NCBI RefSeq assembly: GCF_000788395.1
Contig: NZ_CP009888.1
Coordinates: 124,001 to 188,000 of the forward strand
Source of the DNA: Pseudoalteromonas piratica
Lineage (GTDB): Bacteria > Pseudomonadota > Gammaproteobacteria > Enterobacterales > Alteromonadaceae
DNA length: 64,000 nucleotides
Direction of reading: 5' to 3'
This document shows positions 16,413 to 26,275 of this stretch, in pieces. The notes under the pieces were generated by a model that saw only the letters and a program-made list of their open reading frames with translations, ran no database searches and was not told the DNA's origin. Within the stretch, counting starts at the first letter, position 1; every line of letters begins with the position of its first letter. Position numbers and translations under genes: made by a program.

Positions 16413-17962
16413 GACTCTTCTCCTTCTGCTTGATTGGGTAACCTGATGCGAAAATGGGCGCCTTGTGAGGTTGCCATCAGCTCTATTTCACCAGCATGTT
16501 GCGAAACAATTTGTTTAACGATTGCTAATCCTAATCCGTAGCCCGAACAGTTAGCGCTTCGACTTTGATCTTGCTGATAAAAAGGCTCAAAAATATGTGC
16601 TTTACTTTTTTCATCTACCCCGGGGCCGTCATCAATAATATCTAATACAGTGGTTGTATCGTTACTCGATAACGCCACAACAACAGATGACTCTGCGAAA
16701 CGGGCGGCATTATTTAATAGGTTTTCTAACATACGTGTAAATAACTGCTTATTTATCGCTGCCACACAGAAGTTTTGGGCTTCAAAGGAAAACTTTACCT
16801 TAGGGAAAACAATTGTCATACCATCTACAATTGTCATAATAAAATGGTTAAGTTCTAACGTTTCTTTTGTAATTCGTTCACTTTCACTGATTTTTTCGTA
16901 ACTCAGTAAGTCACCAATTAATAAGTTAAGCTGATTCATATCAGCTTTTGTTTGCTCAACGAGCGTATTATCTACGCCAATCTGACTCAGGGCTTCTAAT
17001 CTGAACTGCGCTTTAGATAAAGGGGTTCTTAAATCATGTGACACTGCACGAAACATTTGATGCTTTTGCGCAATTAACCGCTTAATGCGCAGTGCCATTT
17101 GGTCTATTTTCCAGGTTAATTGATTTATCACATCAAGGTGTTCTGGCATTTTGGTTGCTTCAATTAATTCCGGTTCTATCGCATCTACCTTATGCTGAAT
17201 GTAAGTCAATCGATTTACAATCAAGCGAAGAATGAGCAGGATTAATAATGCCAACGCCACCAATACAGCGGCAAAACCGGATACCAATAACCACGTTGGA
17301 TACTGTTCGAAAACGTTTATCGTGCCTAGTTTAAGTAAGTCTTGTGAATTTCCCCAAGGAGCAAAGACATCAAACGACAAACTACTATCAAACTCAGTTT
17401 GCCATATAATAACCATTTCACCTCGGGTTAAGCGCTCTAACTGTTCGCTATCCAGTACTTGACTATCGCTACTCACGCGATGAATTGGGTAGTTGAATTC
17501 ACTACTAATCGATTGAAAAATCATTTGACGCTGTTGTGCGGGATACAAACCTAACTCATTTAACAATAAAAATGCGGTACCCGTAACAAGGTGCTCACTG
17601 ACACCATTTAAAGTCAAATCGAGTTGCTGTTGTGCATTGATTGGATAACTGACGCGATACCTATTTTGCTCGTTTTGCTGTAAGGATATGTTGATTTGAT
17701 TAGGCACTTTTGATGGCGAGGAAACCGACAGTGAGACGTTCATTAAAGACGCCACCAATTCAAGCCAGCGCTCACGATCTGCGGTATCTTTTTGTCTTTC
17801 TATCCCTTGCTTAATTAAGTACAAGGTACCTGAAAGCTGCTCAGCTAAATGCTGCTGATAGCGATGATGGTTAATCTCCGAAAATACAAAATAAGTTAGC
17901 AACAAGACTAAGCTAATTGCCACAATGACTGATCCGTATATTCGTAAGAATAAGGTTTGCAA
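16409..17962 (-). CDS. Membrane sensor histidine kinase
   Basis: The gene starts at TTG with GAGG properly spaced upstream; no other start occurs for 70 codons. The 517-residue protein has a TM near 8-28, a periplasmic sensor of about 200 residues, a second TM near 228-250, and HAMP. HisKA follows with the phospho-His in VSHDLRTPLSK near 308. HATPase_c has an N box (ENLLNNAARF), a G1 box (DIIDDGPGVD) and a G2 box (GYGLGLAIVKQIV). It should phosphorylate the regulator encoded at the end of the same operon. The layout is RstB-like. The signal is unknown; a periplasmic cue related to the outer membrane would fit its neighbours. Confidence 0.9.
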   Translation of the reverse strand: MQTLFLRIYGSVIVAISLVLLLTYFVFSEINHHRYQQHLAEQLSGTLYLIKQGIERQKDTADRERWLELVASLMNVSLSVSSPSKVPNQINISLQQNEQNRYRVSYPINAQQQLDLTLNGVSEHLVTGTAFLLLNELGLYPAQQRQMIFQSISSEFNYPIHRVSSDSQVLDSEQLERLTRGEMVIIWQTEFDSSLSFDVFAPWGNSQDLLKLGTINVFEQYPTWLLVSGFAAVLVALALLILLILRLIVNRLTYIQHKVDAIEPELIEATKMPEHLDVINQLTWKIDQMALRIKRLIAQKHQMFRAVSHDLRTPLSKAQFRLEALSQIGVDNTLVEQTKADMNQLNLLIGDLLSYEKISESERITKETLELNHFIMTIVDGMTIVFPKVKFSFEAQNFCVAAINKQLFTRMLENLLNNAARFAESSVVVALSSNDTTTVLDIIDDGPGVDEKSKAHIFEPFYQQDQSRSANCSGYGLGLAIVKQIVSQHAGEIELMATSQGAHFRIRLPNQAEGEES

Positions 17963-18004
17963 ACGTTTTCCTCGACTATCCGCAGCGTTATTTCTTTAAC
18001 TTAA

Positions 18005-18403
18005 TTATCGCCCTCTTTTAATCCCTTTAACAGGCGTATTTTCATCAATGGCATTAAGCACTGTTAAGTTGTCAGACGATATCCCCTCAGCAGGCAGTTT
18101 AAAGCTCACAGGGTAGGCTCGAGGCATTGCTCGACACATATCTTGTTTAAGACGCTTTAATGCAAACTCATGATGTCCTTGGTGTGCTTGATAAAGTAAC
18201 TCGAAATCGTCTTTATTTGTGCAACCAGTCGACTTCACAACAAATGTTATGGTTTCTGCTGACAGATCAAAACTGTAAATTTTTTCGAGATTGTTACGTT
18301 CTGCTTCAGTCATTTTATTTGATAACGTTGTGCCGCTGCATGCTGACGCCAGTAAGCTCACTAGCAACATAAAAAAGATGGGGTAAATTTTTTTCATAAT
18401 CAT
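18005..18403 (-). CDS. Small lipoprotein of unknown function
   Basis: This is a 132-residue protein with a lipoprotein signal, LLASAC, the lipidated Cys lying near residue 22. The mature part contains two more Cys (TGCTNKD and QDMCRAMP) that could form a disulphide, and TFVVKSTGCTNKDDFEL. I recognise no domain family. It is the first gene of the two-component operon, 42 bases ahead of the kinase gene. Possible roles are a signal-sensing partner of the kinase or cargo of the Slam-like barrel; both are inference from context. Confidence 0.65.
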   Translation of the reverse strand: MIMKKIYPIFFMLLVSLLASACSGTTLSNKMTEAERNNLEKIYSFDLSAETITFVVKSTGCTNKDDFELLYQAHQGHHEFALKRLKQDMCRAMPRAYPVSFKLPAEGISSDNLTVLNAIDENTPVKGIKRGR

Positions 18404-18444
18404 AAAGCCAGCAATAGTTGCTGGCTACTCCAATGTGGATAAAT

Positions 18445-20406
18445 TTAAACTAGTTTTCTGCGTGCAACCAATCCAAGACCTAATAGAAGGGCAAGTATAC
18501 CGCTGCTACCACTACTTCTTTTTGGTTTTTTATTGATTGTTACATTAACTGTTTTACTACTCGTTGCACCATACGCATCGGTTACAGTCACTTTAAATGC
18601 CAAGCTTTTTGCTGTTTTGTAAGTGGGTGCCGTTAAATTAACGACCGCTTTAGTTGCATCTGGAATAGTGATACTTCCTGACGTCACTTCCCATTGATAG
18701 CTTAAACTATCACCTTCTGCATCAGTGCTATCACTTGCATCTAACACAAACGCTTTTTCTTCTTCAACGGTAATATTAGCTTGTTTTACTTTGCTCTCTG
18801 GCGCTGTATTTTTAAGTACAGTACTCACTTCATCAATATAAGCTTTGTCATCACCATTTGGATCGATATCCGTTTCGTCTTTGCTGTAGATCATCGTAAT
18901 ACGATCCACCCCTTCTTTTAACGTAATTTCTTGGGCTGTAAATTCCGTTGCTTCAATACCCGATGTACTAATAACTAACTCATTGTTGTGACGGATTGTT
19001 AAAAAGTCCCAATCAGTTTCTGAAGACACTAAATGCTTAAAGTTAAACTTTTCAATACGATCGTTATCAATGGTAGCTAAAAGTACACTGTCTTGATAAT
19101 CGGTAATATCGCCACTAGCCATTGCTGAATCGCCTTGCGAAGCTTTACTCGTTTGTACTTGCCAAGCAAGGTCGCCACCACTCCACCATTTAACATGGTT
19201 ATTATCACTGCCCACAATTTCATTCATATTGTTAGATACTTGTGCGAGCACTTTAGCACCATAAAACAGTACCGCTTCTTTATTAACAGCATCATTCGTG
19301 TCTAACTTTAAAATAAAGCCTGCGTTGCCTTCTTGTGCGGTTTTAACACGTACATTGATGTCGCAAGTTTGATCAAAAGAAAGTGTTTTACCATCACATT
19401 GATTTTCAGCCACCTCAACTGATTCTAGCCCTTGGCTATCTTGAATCGTTGCGTTAGTCACCATAAAGCTATCTGAACCAACATTCTTAATCGTGAACAC
19501 AGCTTGTTCATCAAACGTTTGTTCAACATAACCCTGACGTGTAATTTGTTGGTAAGAAACACCTGATTTTTTAGCTTCAACCCAATCATTGTATTTAGAA
19601 ACACGCGCATACACACCTGGAGCATTTGGCGCTGCGCAACCATCGCCAAAGCTAACTACGCCAGCTTGGTACCATTCATCCTGATGCTTATAAATCAGTG
19701 GTCCACCACTATCGCCTTGACAAGAATCCTTACCACCCTCAACAAAGCCTGCACAGATCATATTATCAGTAATACCGGTTTCACCATCTTGCGTATAATC
19801 AGCAATACATTGTTCCCGGTTGTAAAGAGGAACGGTCACTTCTTGCAAAATTTCAGGGTACTCTGGCGCTTCATTACCATTTGGGTTCATATTACCCCAA
19901 CCCATTACGATAAGTTCAGAACCGTCTTTTAGATTCGCTTCCATTTCAGGCGTAACTAACTTTATTGGCGTGATCCCAGTTACTTCTTCTGTTAACTCAA
20001 CAATCGCAATATCGTTATTCAGACCAACATCACCATAGCTTTCATGTTCATAGATTTGTGCCACACTAAAACGCTTACCTGATTCAGGTTTAGTCGTATC
20101 ATAGCCACCAATCCAAACATGAACGTTGTCAGCTGATGCGCCCTCAATACAATGCGATGCGGTTAAAACATAACGTCCACCAATAAATGAAGCCCCACAA
20201 AATGGAGAAATTCCCTCAGCCTGAGCAGAAATAAGTGAGGTCATAAACGGGTAGTTGCCTTCAACGGCAGGCTTACCATTAATAATACGTGGGGTATATT
20301 GTTCAAACGATTTTAATTTCATCACAGTGGCATTTTGTGCAACTGTAGGAGGCGCGTTAAGCACTGCAACACTGGCAAGAGCTAGTGGTAAAGCAACTTT
20401 CTTCAT
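18445..20406 (-). CDS. Secreted trypsin-like serine protease with GlyGly-CTERM-like tail
   Basis: The start at 20406 is chosen because AGGAAA precedes it and a clean signal peptide follows; an earlier ATG at 20454 has no ribosome site. Residues 40-285 are an S1 peptidase: RIINGKPAVEGNYPF, the His in LTASHCIEG, the Asp in NNDIAIVELT, and the Ser in DSCQGDSGGPL. Then come an all-beta region and a PKD-like domain (DASDSTDAEGDSLSYQWEV). The C-terminus is a Ser/Gly stretch, a hydrophobic helix and RRKLV, the sorting tail read by rhombosortase. This class usually leaves by type II secretion and is held on the surface. It acts on extracellular protein. Confidence 0.9.
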   Translation of the reverse strand: MKKVALPLALASVAVLNAPPTVAQNATVMKLKSFEQYTPRIINGKPAVEGNYPFMTSLISAQAEGISPFCGASFIGGRYVLTASHCIEGASADNVHVWIGGYDTTKPESGKRFSVAQIYEHESYGDVGLNNDIAIVELTEEVTGITPIKLVTPEMEANLKDGSELIVMGWGNMNPNGNEAPEYPEILQEVTVPLYNREQCIADYTQDGETGITDNMICAGFVEGGKDSCQGDSGGPLIYKHQDEWYQAGVVSFGDGCAAPNAPGVYARVSKYNDWVEAKKSGVSYQQITRQGYVEQTFDEQAVFTIKNVGSDSFMVTNATIQDSQGLESVEVAENQCDGKTLSFDQTCDINVRVKTAQEGNAGFILKLDTNDAVNKEAVLFYGAKVLAQVSNNMNEIVGSDNNHVKWWSGGDLAWQVQTSKASQGDSAMASGDITDYQDSVLLATIDNDRIEKFNFKHLVSSETDWDFLTIRHNNELVISTSGIEATEFTAQEITLKEGVDRITMIYSKDETDIDPNGDDKAYIDEVSTVLKNTAPESKVKQANITVEEEKAFVLDASDSTDAEGDSLSYQWEVTSGSITIPDATKAVVNLTAPTYKTAKSLAFKVTVTDAYGATSSKTVNVTINKKPKRSSGSSGILALLLGLGLVARRKLV

Positions 20407-20572
20407 AACATTTCCTATACTTTTCATCATATCTTGAAACGTATTAGAAACCATTTTTTAACATGACAATATTTGAGAAATGTAGTTTTATGTAGTGATT
20501 GGTAGTGTTATGTAGAAGCTTCTGTTTTTAATGTTTTTTATTTCAAATAACAATAACGCTAGCAGTTAGTTA

Positions 20573-21334
20573 CTACCAAGATAAAATCGTATTTTGCGCC
20601 TTTTGTGTTTGTTTGTAGTGGTTAACCATATCATTTAATTGTTGTACTTTGCGCTTAAAAATATGCTTTCGTATAACTTGATTTTGACATGCAGCAGTAA
20701 TTTCACTGCCTACTTTACCGTCTTGCTGAATCACAAAGGGCATAAGCGAATAAACTGAAACACCTGTTTGCCAAGTGCGTTGAATTTGCGTATCTACTGG
20801 ACAACCAAATTGTTCAGTTACCCTTAGTAACCGCTTCGCTGTCTCATAAGTAATTGCTTGGGCACAACAGCCAGTAAGCGGCTTTTTATGGAGCACTAAA
20901 TCAAACTGCTTATTAACTTGTTTTGTTACTTTAATAGGGCGAGTTCGATTTTGGTAGGCGGCAAGTTTTAATAGTTGCCAATCACACTCTAGAGAGTCAA
21001 TGGTACTAAATAACGCACTGAGATCACCCACTAGTTGAAAGTCATCTTCTAATACAATTGCATAAGGCAGCTTTTGTTCAACAATTCTTTGCCAAGCCAA
21101 GCGATGACTTAAAAAGCAGCCAATTTCACCATAGCCAAGATTGCGGTAATACTGTTTTGAATTTAATTGCGATGAATAATGCGCTTGAATTTCTTCGTTG
21201 GTGAGTTTTGTACCATCAATGGCTGGAATACGTTCAAATTGAATATTCTGCGCAGCTAATCGTGCGCTACTTTTCTTAAGGCGTTCGGTACTTTTAGCAA
21301 GATTAATCAGGAATACTTTAGGTTGGTTTAGCAT
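20573..21334 (-). CDS. Glycosyltransferase family 25 (LPS/LOS type)
   Basis: The 253-residue protein shows GT25 features: VFLINLAKSTERL at the start, FERIPAIDGTKL, LGYGEIGCFLSHRLAW, and the Asp pair in AIVLEDDFQL that would bind metal and nucleotide sugar. Family members add galactose or a related sugar to lipo-oligosaccharide or other acceptors. It has no signal peptide, so it acts in the cytoplasm at the inner membrane. It stands alone, 60 bases after the enolase-family gene, without other sugar-transfer genes near. The exact donor and acceptor cannot be read from the sequence. Confidence 0.85.
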   Translation of the reverse strand: MLNQPKVFLINLAKSTERLKKSSARLAAQNIQFERIPAIDGTKLTNEEIQAHYSSQLNSKQYYRNLGYGEIGCFLSHRLAWQRIVEQKLPYAIVLEDDFQLVGDLSALFSTIDSLECDWQLLKLAAYQNRTRPIKVTKQVNKQFDLVLHKKPLTGCCAQAITYETAKRLLRVTEQFGCPVDTQIQRTWQTGVSVYSLMPFVIQQDGKVGSEITAACQNQVIRKHIFKRKVQQLNDMVNHYKQTQKAQNTILSW

Positions 21335-21393
21335 TGTAAAACGCCAATCTAACAGCTAGGTATTCCTGATTATAATGAGCTTAGTTTACAGTT

Positions 21394-22569
21394 TTATTTA
21401 ATCTCAATACGTGGCGATTTCATAATCACGTCATCGTTCAGTTCAATACCAATACCTGGTGCTTCTGATACTTCGAAGAAACCATTTTTAGGCTGCGGAT
21501 CTTGAATACATAATTCGCGGTTCCACTTTTTAATTGCATAGGTGTGATGCTCGTGAATTAAAAAGTTTGGAATAGCTGTTTCAAGGTGCAGTGATGCCGC
21601 AGTTGCCACAGGGCCGCCGCATACATGCGCTTGAATGCGCACATCAAAAATATCAGCGTAGTCACACACTTTTTTGGTCTCAGTAAAGCCACCGCACAAA
21701 CCAATATCAGGTTGTAATACATCAACACTTTGATCTTCAAGGTACGGGCGTACACCCCAGCGGTTATATAAACGTTCGCCACCGGCAATTGGTACAGCAA
21801 CTTTGTCGGCAACTTTAGCGTGTAGCGAATGATTTAAGTAGTTAACTGGTTCTTCGTAATACATACAATCAAACTCTTCAGCGATTTCTCCTAGCTGAAT
21901 CGCTGTTGTTGCGCCTGGTAAGCTATGGCATTCAAAGATGATATCGACTTCATCGCCAACCGCTTCGCGAATAGCTGCCATACGTGCGCGGTAAAGCTTC
22001 ATTTCGCCACGAGAAATAATTTTGGTGCGCTCGTAGTAAGTATTGCCATCTTTGTCATACATGATTGGGTCTACTTTAACCGCATCATAACCTTCAGCAA
22101 TCGCTTTTAATGCGGCTTCTGCGTATTCTTGCGGTTGCACGAGTGCTTTGAACTCATCGTCCCAGTCAAACTGTAGTTGCGATGCATAAGTACGTAGCTT
22201 GTCATTTACCTTGCCGCCAAGTAGTTGGTATACAGGTAAGTTAAGCGCTTTACCTTTGATGTCCCAAAGAGCGGTATCAATCGCACTCATTGCTGCATAA
22301 ACGACCGGGCCGCCACCTAGGCCCCAAAAACTTTCGCGCAGCATACGTGACCATAACTTTTCAGTTTGGAAAGGGTCGAAACCAATTAAAAACGCTTCTG
22401 CAAATTCTTTAATCATATTTGCTGCGGCGCTATGGCCTAGATCATAAGCAAGGCCGGCTTCACCAACACCAGAGATCCCTTCATCTGTATGGATACGAAC
22501 AAAAACGGGGTTCCATTGCGGGCGTTCGGGGCAATGGGTATCAAACACTTCGACGCGAGTTACTTTCAT
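21394..22569 (-). CDS. Enolase-superfamily sugar-acid dehydratase (mandelate racemase group)
   Basis: The start at 22569 has AGGAGC upstream and gives MKVTRVEVFDTHCPE; an earlier frame extension has no ribosome site. Of the 391 residues, the N-terminal cap ends near 125. The barrel carries KVDPIMYD, the metal ligands in IIFECHS, YYEEPVN and AGGERLYNRW, and a probable catalytic His in AHVCGGPVATAA. GERLYNRW resembles D-galactonate dehydratase and related acid-sugar dehydratases. The neighbour upstream is a class II aldolase, so the two may handle successive steps in breakdown of an acidic sugar, perhaps from algal polysaccharide. The substrate is open. Confidence 0.8.
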   Translation of the reverse strand: MKVTRVEVFDTHCPERPQWNPVFVRIHTDEGISGVGEAGLAYDLGHSAAANMIKEFAEAFLIGFDPFQTEKLWSRMLRESFWGLGGGPVVYAAMSAIDTALWDIKGKALNLPVYQLLGGKVNDKLRTYASQLQFDWDDEFKALVQPQEYAEAALKAIAEGYDAVKVDPIMYDKDGNTYYERTKIISRGEMKLYRARMAAIREAVGDEVDIIFECHSLPGATTAIQLGEIAEEFDCMYYEEPVNYLNHSLHAKVADKVAVPIAGGERLYNRWGVRPYLEDQSVDVLQPDIGLCGGFTETKKVCDYADIFDVRIQAHVCGGPVATAASLHLETAIPNFLIHEHHTYAIKKWNRELCIQDPQPKNGFFEVSEAPGIGIELNDDVIMKSPRIEIK

Positions 22570-22597
22570 ATTTGTTGGGCTCCTAATTATTGTTGCC

Positions 22598-22605
22598 AAA
22601 CGTTT
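22598..22605. promoter_or_regulatory. Possible LacI-type operator before the enolase-family gene
   Basis: AAACGTTT is a palindrome with a central CG, 29 bases ahead of the start. LacI-family regulators of sugar use often bind such sites. No regulator gene is adjacent, so this is weak. Confidence 0.25.
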
Positions 22606-22641
22606 AATTTTTACTTTGCACTTTGCAAAGGTTTAGAGATT

Positions 22642-22673
22642 AAAAAAGTACTTCAAACCCATTGAAGCACTTT
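22642..22673 (-). terminator. Rho-independent terminator after the class II aldolase gene
   Basis: On the minus strand AAAGTGCTTCAA pairs with TTGAAGTACTTT (one mismatch), followed by more T. It lies between the aldolase stop and the enolase-family start, so these may be separate transcripts. Confidence 0.7.
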
Positions 22674-22689
22674 GATACTTATTTGCTTA

Positions 22690-23457
22690 TTATTCTGTAA
22701 AGCTAGGATCGATACGATACGCTAAACGACGCATTGCAGGCCAAGATTTTTGACCACCCGTGCTACCTGTGTGTACTTTGTTTTGCTGCTCTTTCACCGT
22801 ATTTAAAATTTGCTGGTCTATGGCAATAAGTGGTTGGCTAGTTGAAAGTGCCATCACCTGAATTTCACAGGCACGTTGTAAATCAGCCCAACGCATAAAG
22901 GCTTCACCAATCGAAGGACCTAAGGTTAATGCACCATGGTTAGGCAGCATTAACGTATGCGCATTACCTAAATCGGCCTGCAAGCGTGCTTTTTCTTCAG
23001 CATTTACAGCTAAGCCTTCATAGCCGTGATAAGCAATGTTACTCAGTGGGAACATTGCATGCTGTGAAATCGGCTTTAAGCCACCTTCTAAACTTGATAC
23101 CACAATGGTTTCATTGGTATGCAGATGAATGACACATTGCGCATCATGACGCACTTCATGAATCGCACTGTGAATTGTAAAACCGGCTGGATTAATCTCA
23201 AACGGCGAATCATCAAGTATTTCACCTTGTAAGTTCACTTTTACTAGATTTGATGCCGTGATTTCATCAAAGGTTAAACCAAATGCATTTACTAGGTACT
23301 CATCTTTTCCAGGTAAACGTGCTGAAATATGCGTATAAATGGTATCGTCCCAACCATAGTAATGCGCTAAACGATAACAAGCAGCAAGATCGACTCGCAG
23401 CTGCCATTCTTCATCTGACACTTTTCCTTTAAGGTTGATTTCTGGTAATGCAAACAT
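22690..23457 (-). CDS. Class II aldolase/adducin-family protein
   Basis: The 255-residue protein carries the family motifs. YTHISARLPGKDEYLVNAFG lies near residue 45, the zinc His pair is in VIHLHTNETIV near 115, and a further His is in LPNHGALTLG near 175. Family members are zinc enzymes that split phosphorylated sugars such as fuculose-1-phosphate or ribulose-5-phosphate, or act on related small molecules. The substrate cannot be read. The gene next to it is a sugar-acid dehydratase, so a shared catabolic role is likely. A terminator separates them, leaving co-regulation uncertain. Confidence 0.85.
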   Translation of the reverse strand: MFALPEINLKGKVSDEEWQLRVDLAACYRLAHYYGWDDTIYTHISARLPGKDEYLVNAFGLTFDEITASNLVKVNLQGEILDDSPFEINPAGFTIHSAIHEVRHDAQCVIHLHTNETIVVSSLEGGLKPISQHAMFPLSNIAYHGYEGLAVNAEEKARLQADLGNAHTLMLPNHGALTLGPSIGEAFMRWADLQRACEIQVMALSTSQPLIAIDQQILNTVKEQQNKVHTGSTGGQKSWPAMRRLAYRIDPSFTE

Positions 23458-23547
23458 GGATAAGTCCTAATACGTTAGATGTATAGAAGTCTAAATTAGC
23501 AAGCCATGGCTGGCAATGATCTAAGCCAAAGAATTCTAAATTTTATG

Positions 23548-23576
23548 AAAAAAAAAAGCGCAAATCGAATTTGCGC
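23548..23576 (-). terminator. Rho-independent terminator after the prolyl oligopeptidase gene
   Basis: GCGCAAAT at 23558-23565 pairs with ATTTGCGC at 23569-23576. On the minus strand a run of ten T follows. It lies 28 bases after the stop. Confidence 0.9.
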
Positions 23577-23603
23577 TTTTGATTAAAACTATATTAGCTG
23601 GAA

Positions 23604-25766
23604 TTACAGCTTTTTCACACCCATGTTGTAAAGTGTAAAGCCATAAATATCAGCGTACTGTTCAATGATTTTGCTCGTTGGTGTACCCGCACCGTGACCT
23701 GCATTGGTCTCAATACGAATAAGTGTAGGGTTAACACCTGCTTGCTTGTCTTGAAGCTCAGCAGCAAACTTAAATGAATGCGCTGGTACTACACGGTCAT
23801 CATGATCGCCTGTAGTTACCATAGTCGCCGGGTATTCAACACCCTCTTTCACATTGTGAACAGGTGAATAACCTTTTAAGTATTCGAACATTTCTTTGCT
23901 TTGTTCTGCTGTACCATAGTCATACGCCCAACCAGCACCCGCTGTAAATGTGTGGTAACGCAGCATATCTAAAACACCCACTGCCGGTAATGCAACTTTG
24001 AATAGCTCAGGGCGCTGAGTCATAACTGCACCTACAAGTAGACCACCGTTAGAGCCACCATTTACCGCAAGCTTTGCACTTGACGTATAGTTCTCAGCAA
24101 TTAAGTACTCTGCAGCTGCGATAAAGTCATCAAATACATTTTGTTTTTGTAATTGCGTACCCGCTTTATGCCACTTTTTACCATATTCACCGCCACCACG
24201 AAGGTTCGCTACAGCATAAATACCACCTTGCTCTAGCCATGCTGCACGCGTCGGGCTAAAGCGCGGTGTTAAGCTAACATTAAAGCCACCGTAGCCATAT
24301 AAAATAGTCGGGTTAGAGCCATCAAGCTTTAAGCCTTTCTTATAAGTTAAGATCATTGGTACTTCAGTACCATCTTTCGATTTATAAAATACTTGCTTTG
24401 ATTCGTACTGTGCAGGGTCAAAATCAGCACCTGACTTACGGTAAACTTCGCTCTGGCCTGTTTCAACATTAAACTTAAACGTTGTACCCGGTGTTTTGTA
24501 ATTAGTGAAAGAGTAGTAAAGTTCTTTATCTTCTTTCTCTCCGCCAAAGCCACCCGCTGTGCCAACGCCCGGAAGCTCAATATCACGAATAAGCTTGCCG
24601 TTCATATCGTATTGCTGCACTTTTGAAATAGCATCTACCATATATCGTGCAAAGATATAACCACCACCTGTTGAAACGTTTAGCACGTCTTCAGTCTCTG
24701 GAATTAAGTCTTTCCAGTTTTCAGACGAAGGATTAGTTGCATCAACCGTTACAATGCGTTTATTTGGTGCATCTAGGTTTGTTACTAAGTAAAGTTTAGA
24801 ACCTTGGTTTTCAATAACCTGAGTATCTGAATTAGTGTGGTCTAAAATAGTTTCTAGTTTGCTATCTGGCTTAGTTAAATCTTTAATGAAGAGCTTATTA
24901 CCCGACGTTGATACCGCAGCTGAAATTAGCAAGTAACGATCGTCTTCTGTTACATAACCGCCAACATAGCGATGTTTTTCTGCATCGGTCCCACCAAATA
25001 CAACTTTGTCGTCAGATTGCTTTGTGCCCAGCTTGTGGAAATAGAGTTTATGCTGGTCTGTTTTAGCTGAGAGTTCACTACCTTTTGGCTTATCATAGCT
25101 TGAGTAATAGAAACCTTCATTACCAACCCATGACAGGCCACTGAATTTAACGTCGACTAAGGTGTCGGCTATTTGTTTCTTAGTTTCAACATCAATAATA
25201 ATGACTTTACGCCAGTCACTACCGCCTTCAGAAATTTGATACGCAGCTAATGAGCCATCTTTAGAAAAAGTAATACCTGCTAAAGAAGTTGTGCCATCTT
25301 CACTGAATGTATTTGGATCAAGGAATACTTCTGGCTCACCACCTTCAACTTGGCGATAAATAACATATTGGTTTTGTAAGCCATCATTTTTATAAAAATA
25401 AGTGTATTTGCCTTCTTTAAAAGGCGCACCGACTTTTTCATAATCCATCAACTTGGTTAAGCGCTCTTTTAGTTTATCGCGATAAGGGATTTGCGAAAGG
25501 TAATCAAAAGTCACTTTATTCTGCGTTTTAACCCACTGAGCAGTTTCATCACTCATATCATCTTCTAACCATCGATATGGGTCGGCAACTTGAGTATCAA
25601 AATAAGTATCTACCACATCACCTTTTTTAGTTTCAGGATAAGTGAGTACGGTCTGAGCAATAGTTTGCTCAACCTTATTTTCAACTTGAGTAGACTCTTC
25701 GCTTTTGTCTGCACCACAACCAACCAAGGCTGTGCACACAGCAAGTGCAAGTGCTTTTTTTATCAT
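23604..25766 (-). CDS. Prolyl oligopeptidase (S9A) lipoprotein
   Basis: The 720-residue protein has a lipoprotein signal ([10 protein letters not shown]), so it is probably anchored in the periplasm. An N-terminal beta-propeller, beginning with DPYRWLEDD, covers about residues 75-450. The C-terminal alpha/beta hydrolase shows the catalytic Ser in [10 protein letters not shown] near 570, the Asp in [10 protein letters not shown] near 654 and the His in ETNAGHGAG near 690. It cuts short peptides after proline and would help use peptides released by the secreted proteases in this window. The length and motifs match the bacterial S9A family well. It is a single-gene unit with its own terminator. 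Confidence 0.95.
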   Translation of the reverse strand: MIKKALALAVCTALVGCGADKSEESTQVENKVEQTIAQTVLTYPETKKGDVVDTYFDTQVADPYRWLEDDMSDETAQWVKTQNKVTFDYLSQIPYRDKLKERLTKLMDYEKVGAPFKEGKYTYFYKNDGLQNQYVIYRQVEGGEPEVFLDPNTFSEDGTTSLAGITFSKDGSLAAYQISEGGSDWRKVIIIDVETKKQIADTLVDVKFSGLSWVGNEGFYYSSYDKPKGSELSAKTDQHKLYFHKLGTKQSDDKVVFGGTDAEKHRYVGGYVTEDDRYLLISAAVSTSGNKLFIKDLTKPDSKLETILDHTNSDTQVIENQGSKLYLVTNLDAPNKRIVTVDATNPSSENWKDLIPETEDVLNVSTGGGYIFARYMVDAISKVQQYDMNGKLIRDIELPGVGTAGGFGGEKEDKELYYSFTNYKTPGTTFKFNVETGQSEVYRKSGADFDPAQYESKQVFYKSKDGTEVPMILTYKKGLKLDGSNPTILYGYGGFNVSLTPRFSPTRAAWLEQGGIYAVANLRGGGEYGKKWHKAGTQLQKQNVFDDFIAAAEYLIAENYTSSAKLAVNGGSNGGLLVGAVMTQRPELFKVALPAVGVLDMLRYHTFTAGAGWAYDYGTAEQSKEMFEYLKGYSPVHNVKEGVEYPATMVTTGDHDDRVVPAHSFKFAAELQDKQAGVNPTLIRIETNAGHGAGTPTSKIIEQYADIYGFTLYNMGVKKL

Positions 25767-25941
25767 GATAATTCCCTTGAGTTTATTTAACTCCTTAACA
25801 TATATGAATTAACATTATATTGTCCAGCAAATAAGACTAAACAGAACTTAACTAAAAACAAGAAGATAATGCAGGAAACAGGTATTTCTTTACAATGATT
25901 TACTTAGGGTAAATTGATTTATATTGAGGTTCACTAAAACT

Positions 25942-25968
25942 AAAAAAGCCAAGGCATCCGCCTTGGCT
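25942..25968 (-). terminator. Rho-independent terminator after the 55-residue gene
   Basis: AGCCAAGG pairs with CCTTGGCT with a 6-base loop; a T-run follows on the minus strand. A second hairpin, CGAGT/ACTCG, lies just before it. It shows that something is transcribed leftward here. Confidence 0.85.
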
Positions 25969-25990
25969 AACGAGTCCCCAAACTCGTAAA

Positions 25991-26158
25991 CTATGAATCT
26001 TGGTATGAAGATTTAGTTTTCAGCAGTTCTAAATCTTTTTTGATCTGTTCGATGTAAGGGTCGCTGTAGCCAAACTGAGAGAACTCTTCTAAACAAGCTA
26101 AATAAAAGCTTATTCGGTTTTTTTCAATATCCTTTATATCTTGTTCAAATAATTCCAT
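25991..26158 (-). CDS. Small hypothetical protein (55 aa)
   Basis: The start at 26158 gives an acidic, helical 55-residue protein (MELFEQDIKDIEKNRISFYL) with AGGGAGCAGG just upstream. A longer frame from 26275 would add an odd Cys-rich hydrophobic stretch with no ribosome site. A strong terminator follows the stop. I recognise no family. The short helical, charged nature and the neighbouring terminator support a real gene, but its function is unknown. Confidence 0.5.
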   Translation of the reverse strand: MELFEQDIKDIEKNRISFYLACLEEFSQFGYSDPYIEQIKKDLELLKTKSSYQDS

Positions 26159-26275
26159 TTTCAGCCTGCTCCCTAGCCTTTTGATATCTAATAGTGTAAT
26201 TAATCTAGGAACACATAAAAGGAGTGCATAGCAATAATTATTTGAAACATAATTGCAACAATATATAAAAACCAT

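Noticed and set aside
17957..17972. TTGCAAACGTTTTCCT resembles a PurR/LacI operator
   Set aside because: It covers the TTG start and ribosome site of the kinase gene, which already explains the sequence; no purine gene is near.
25991..26275. Longer 94-residue version of the small protein
   Set aside because: The extra N-terminal part is Cys-rich and odd in composition with no ribosome site, while the start at 26158 has one.
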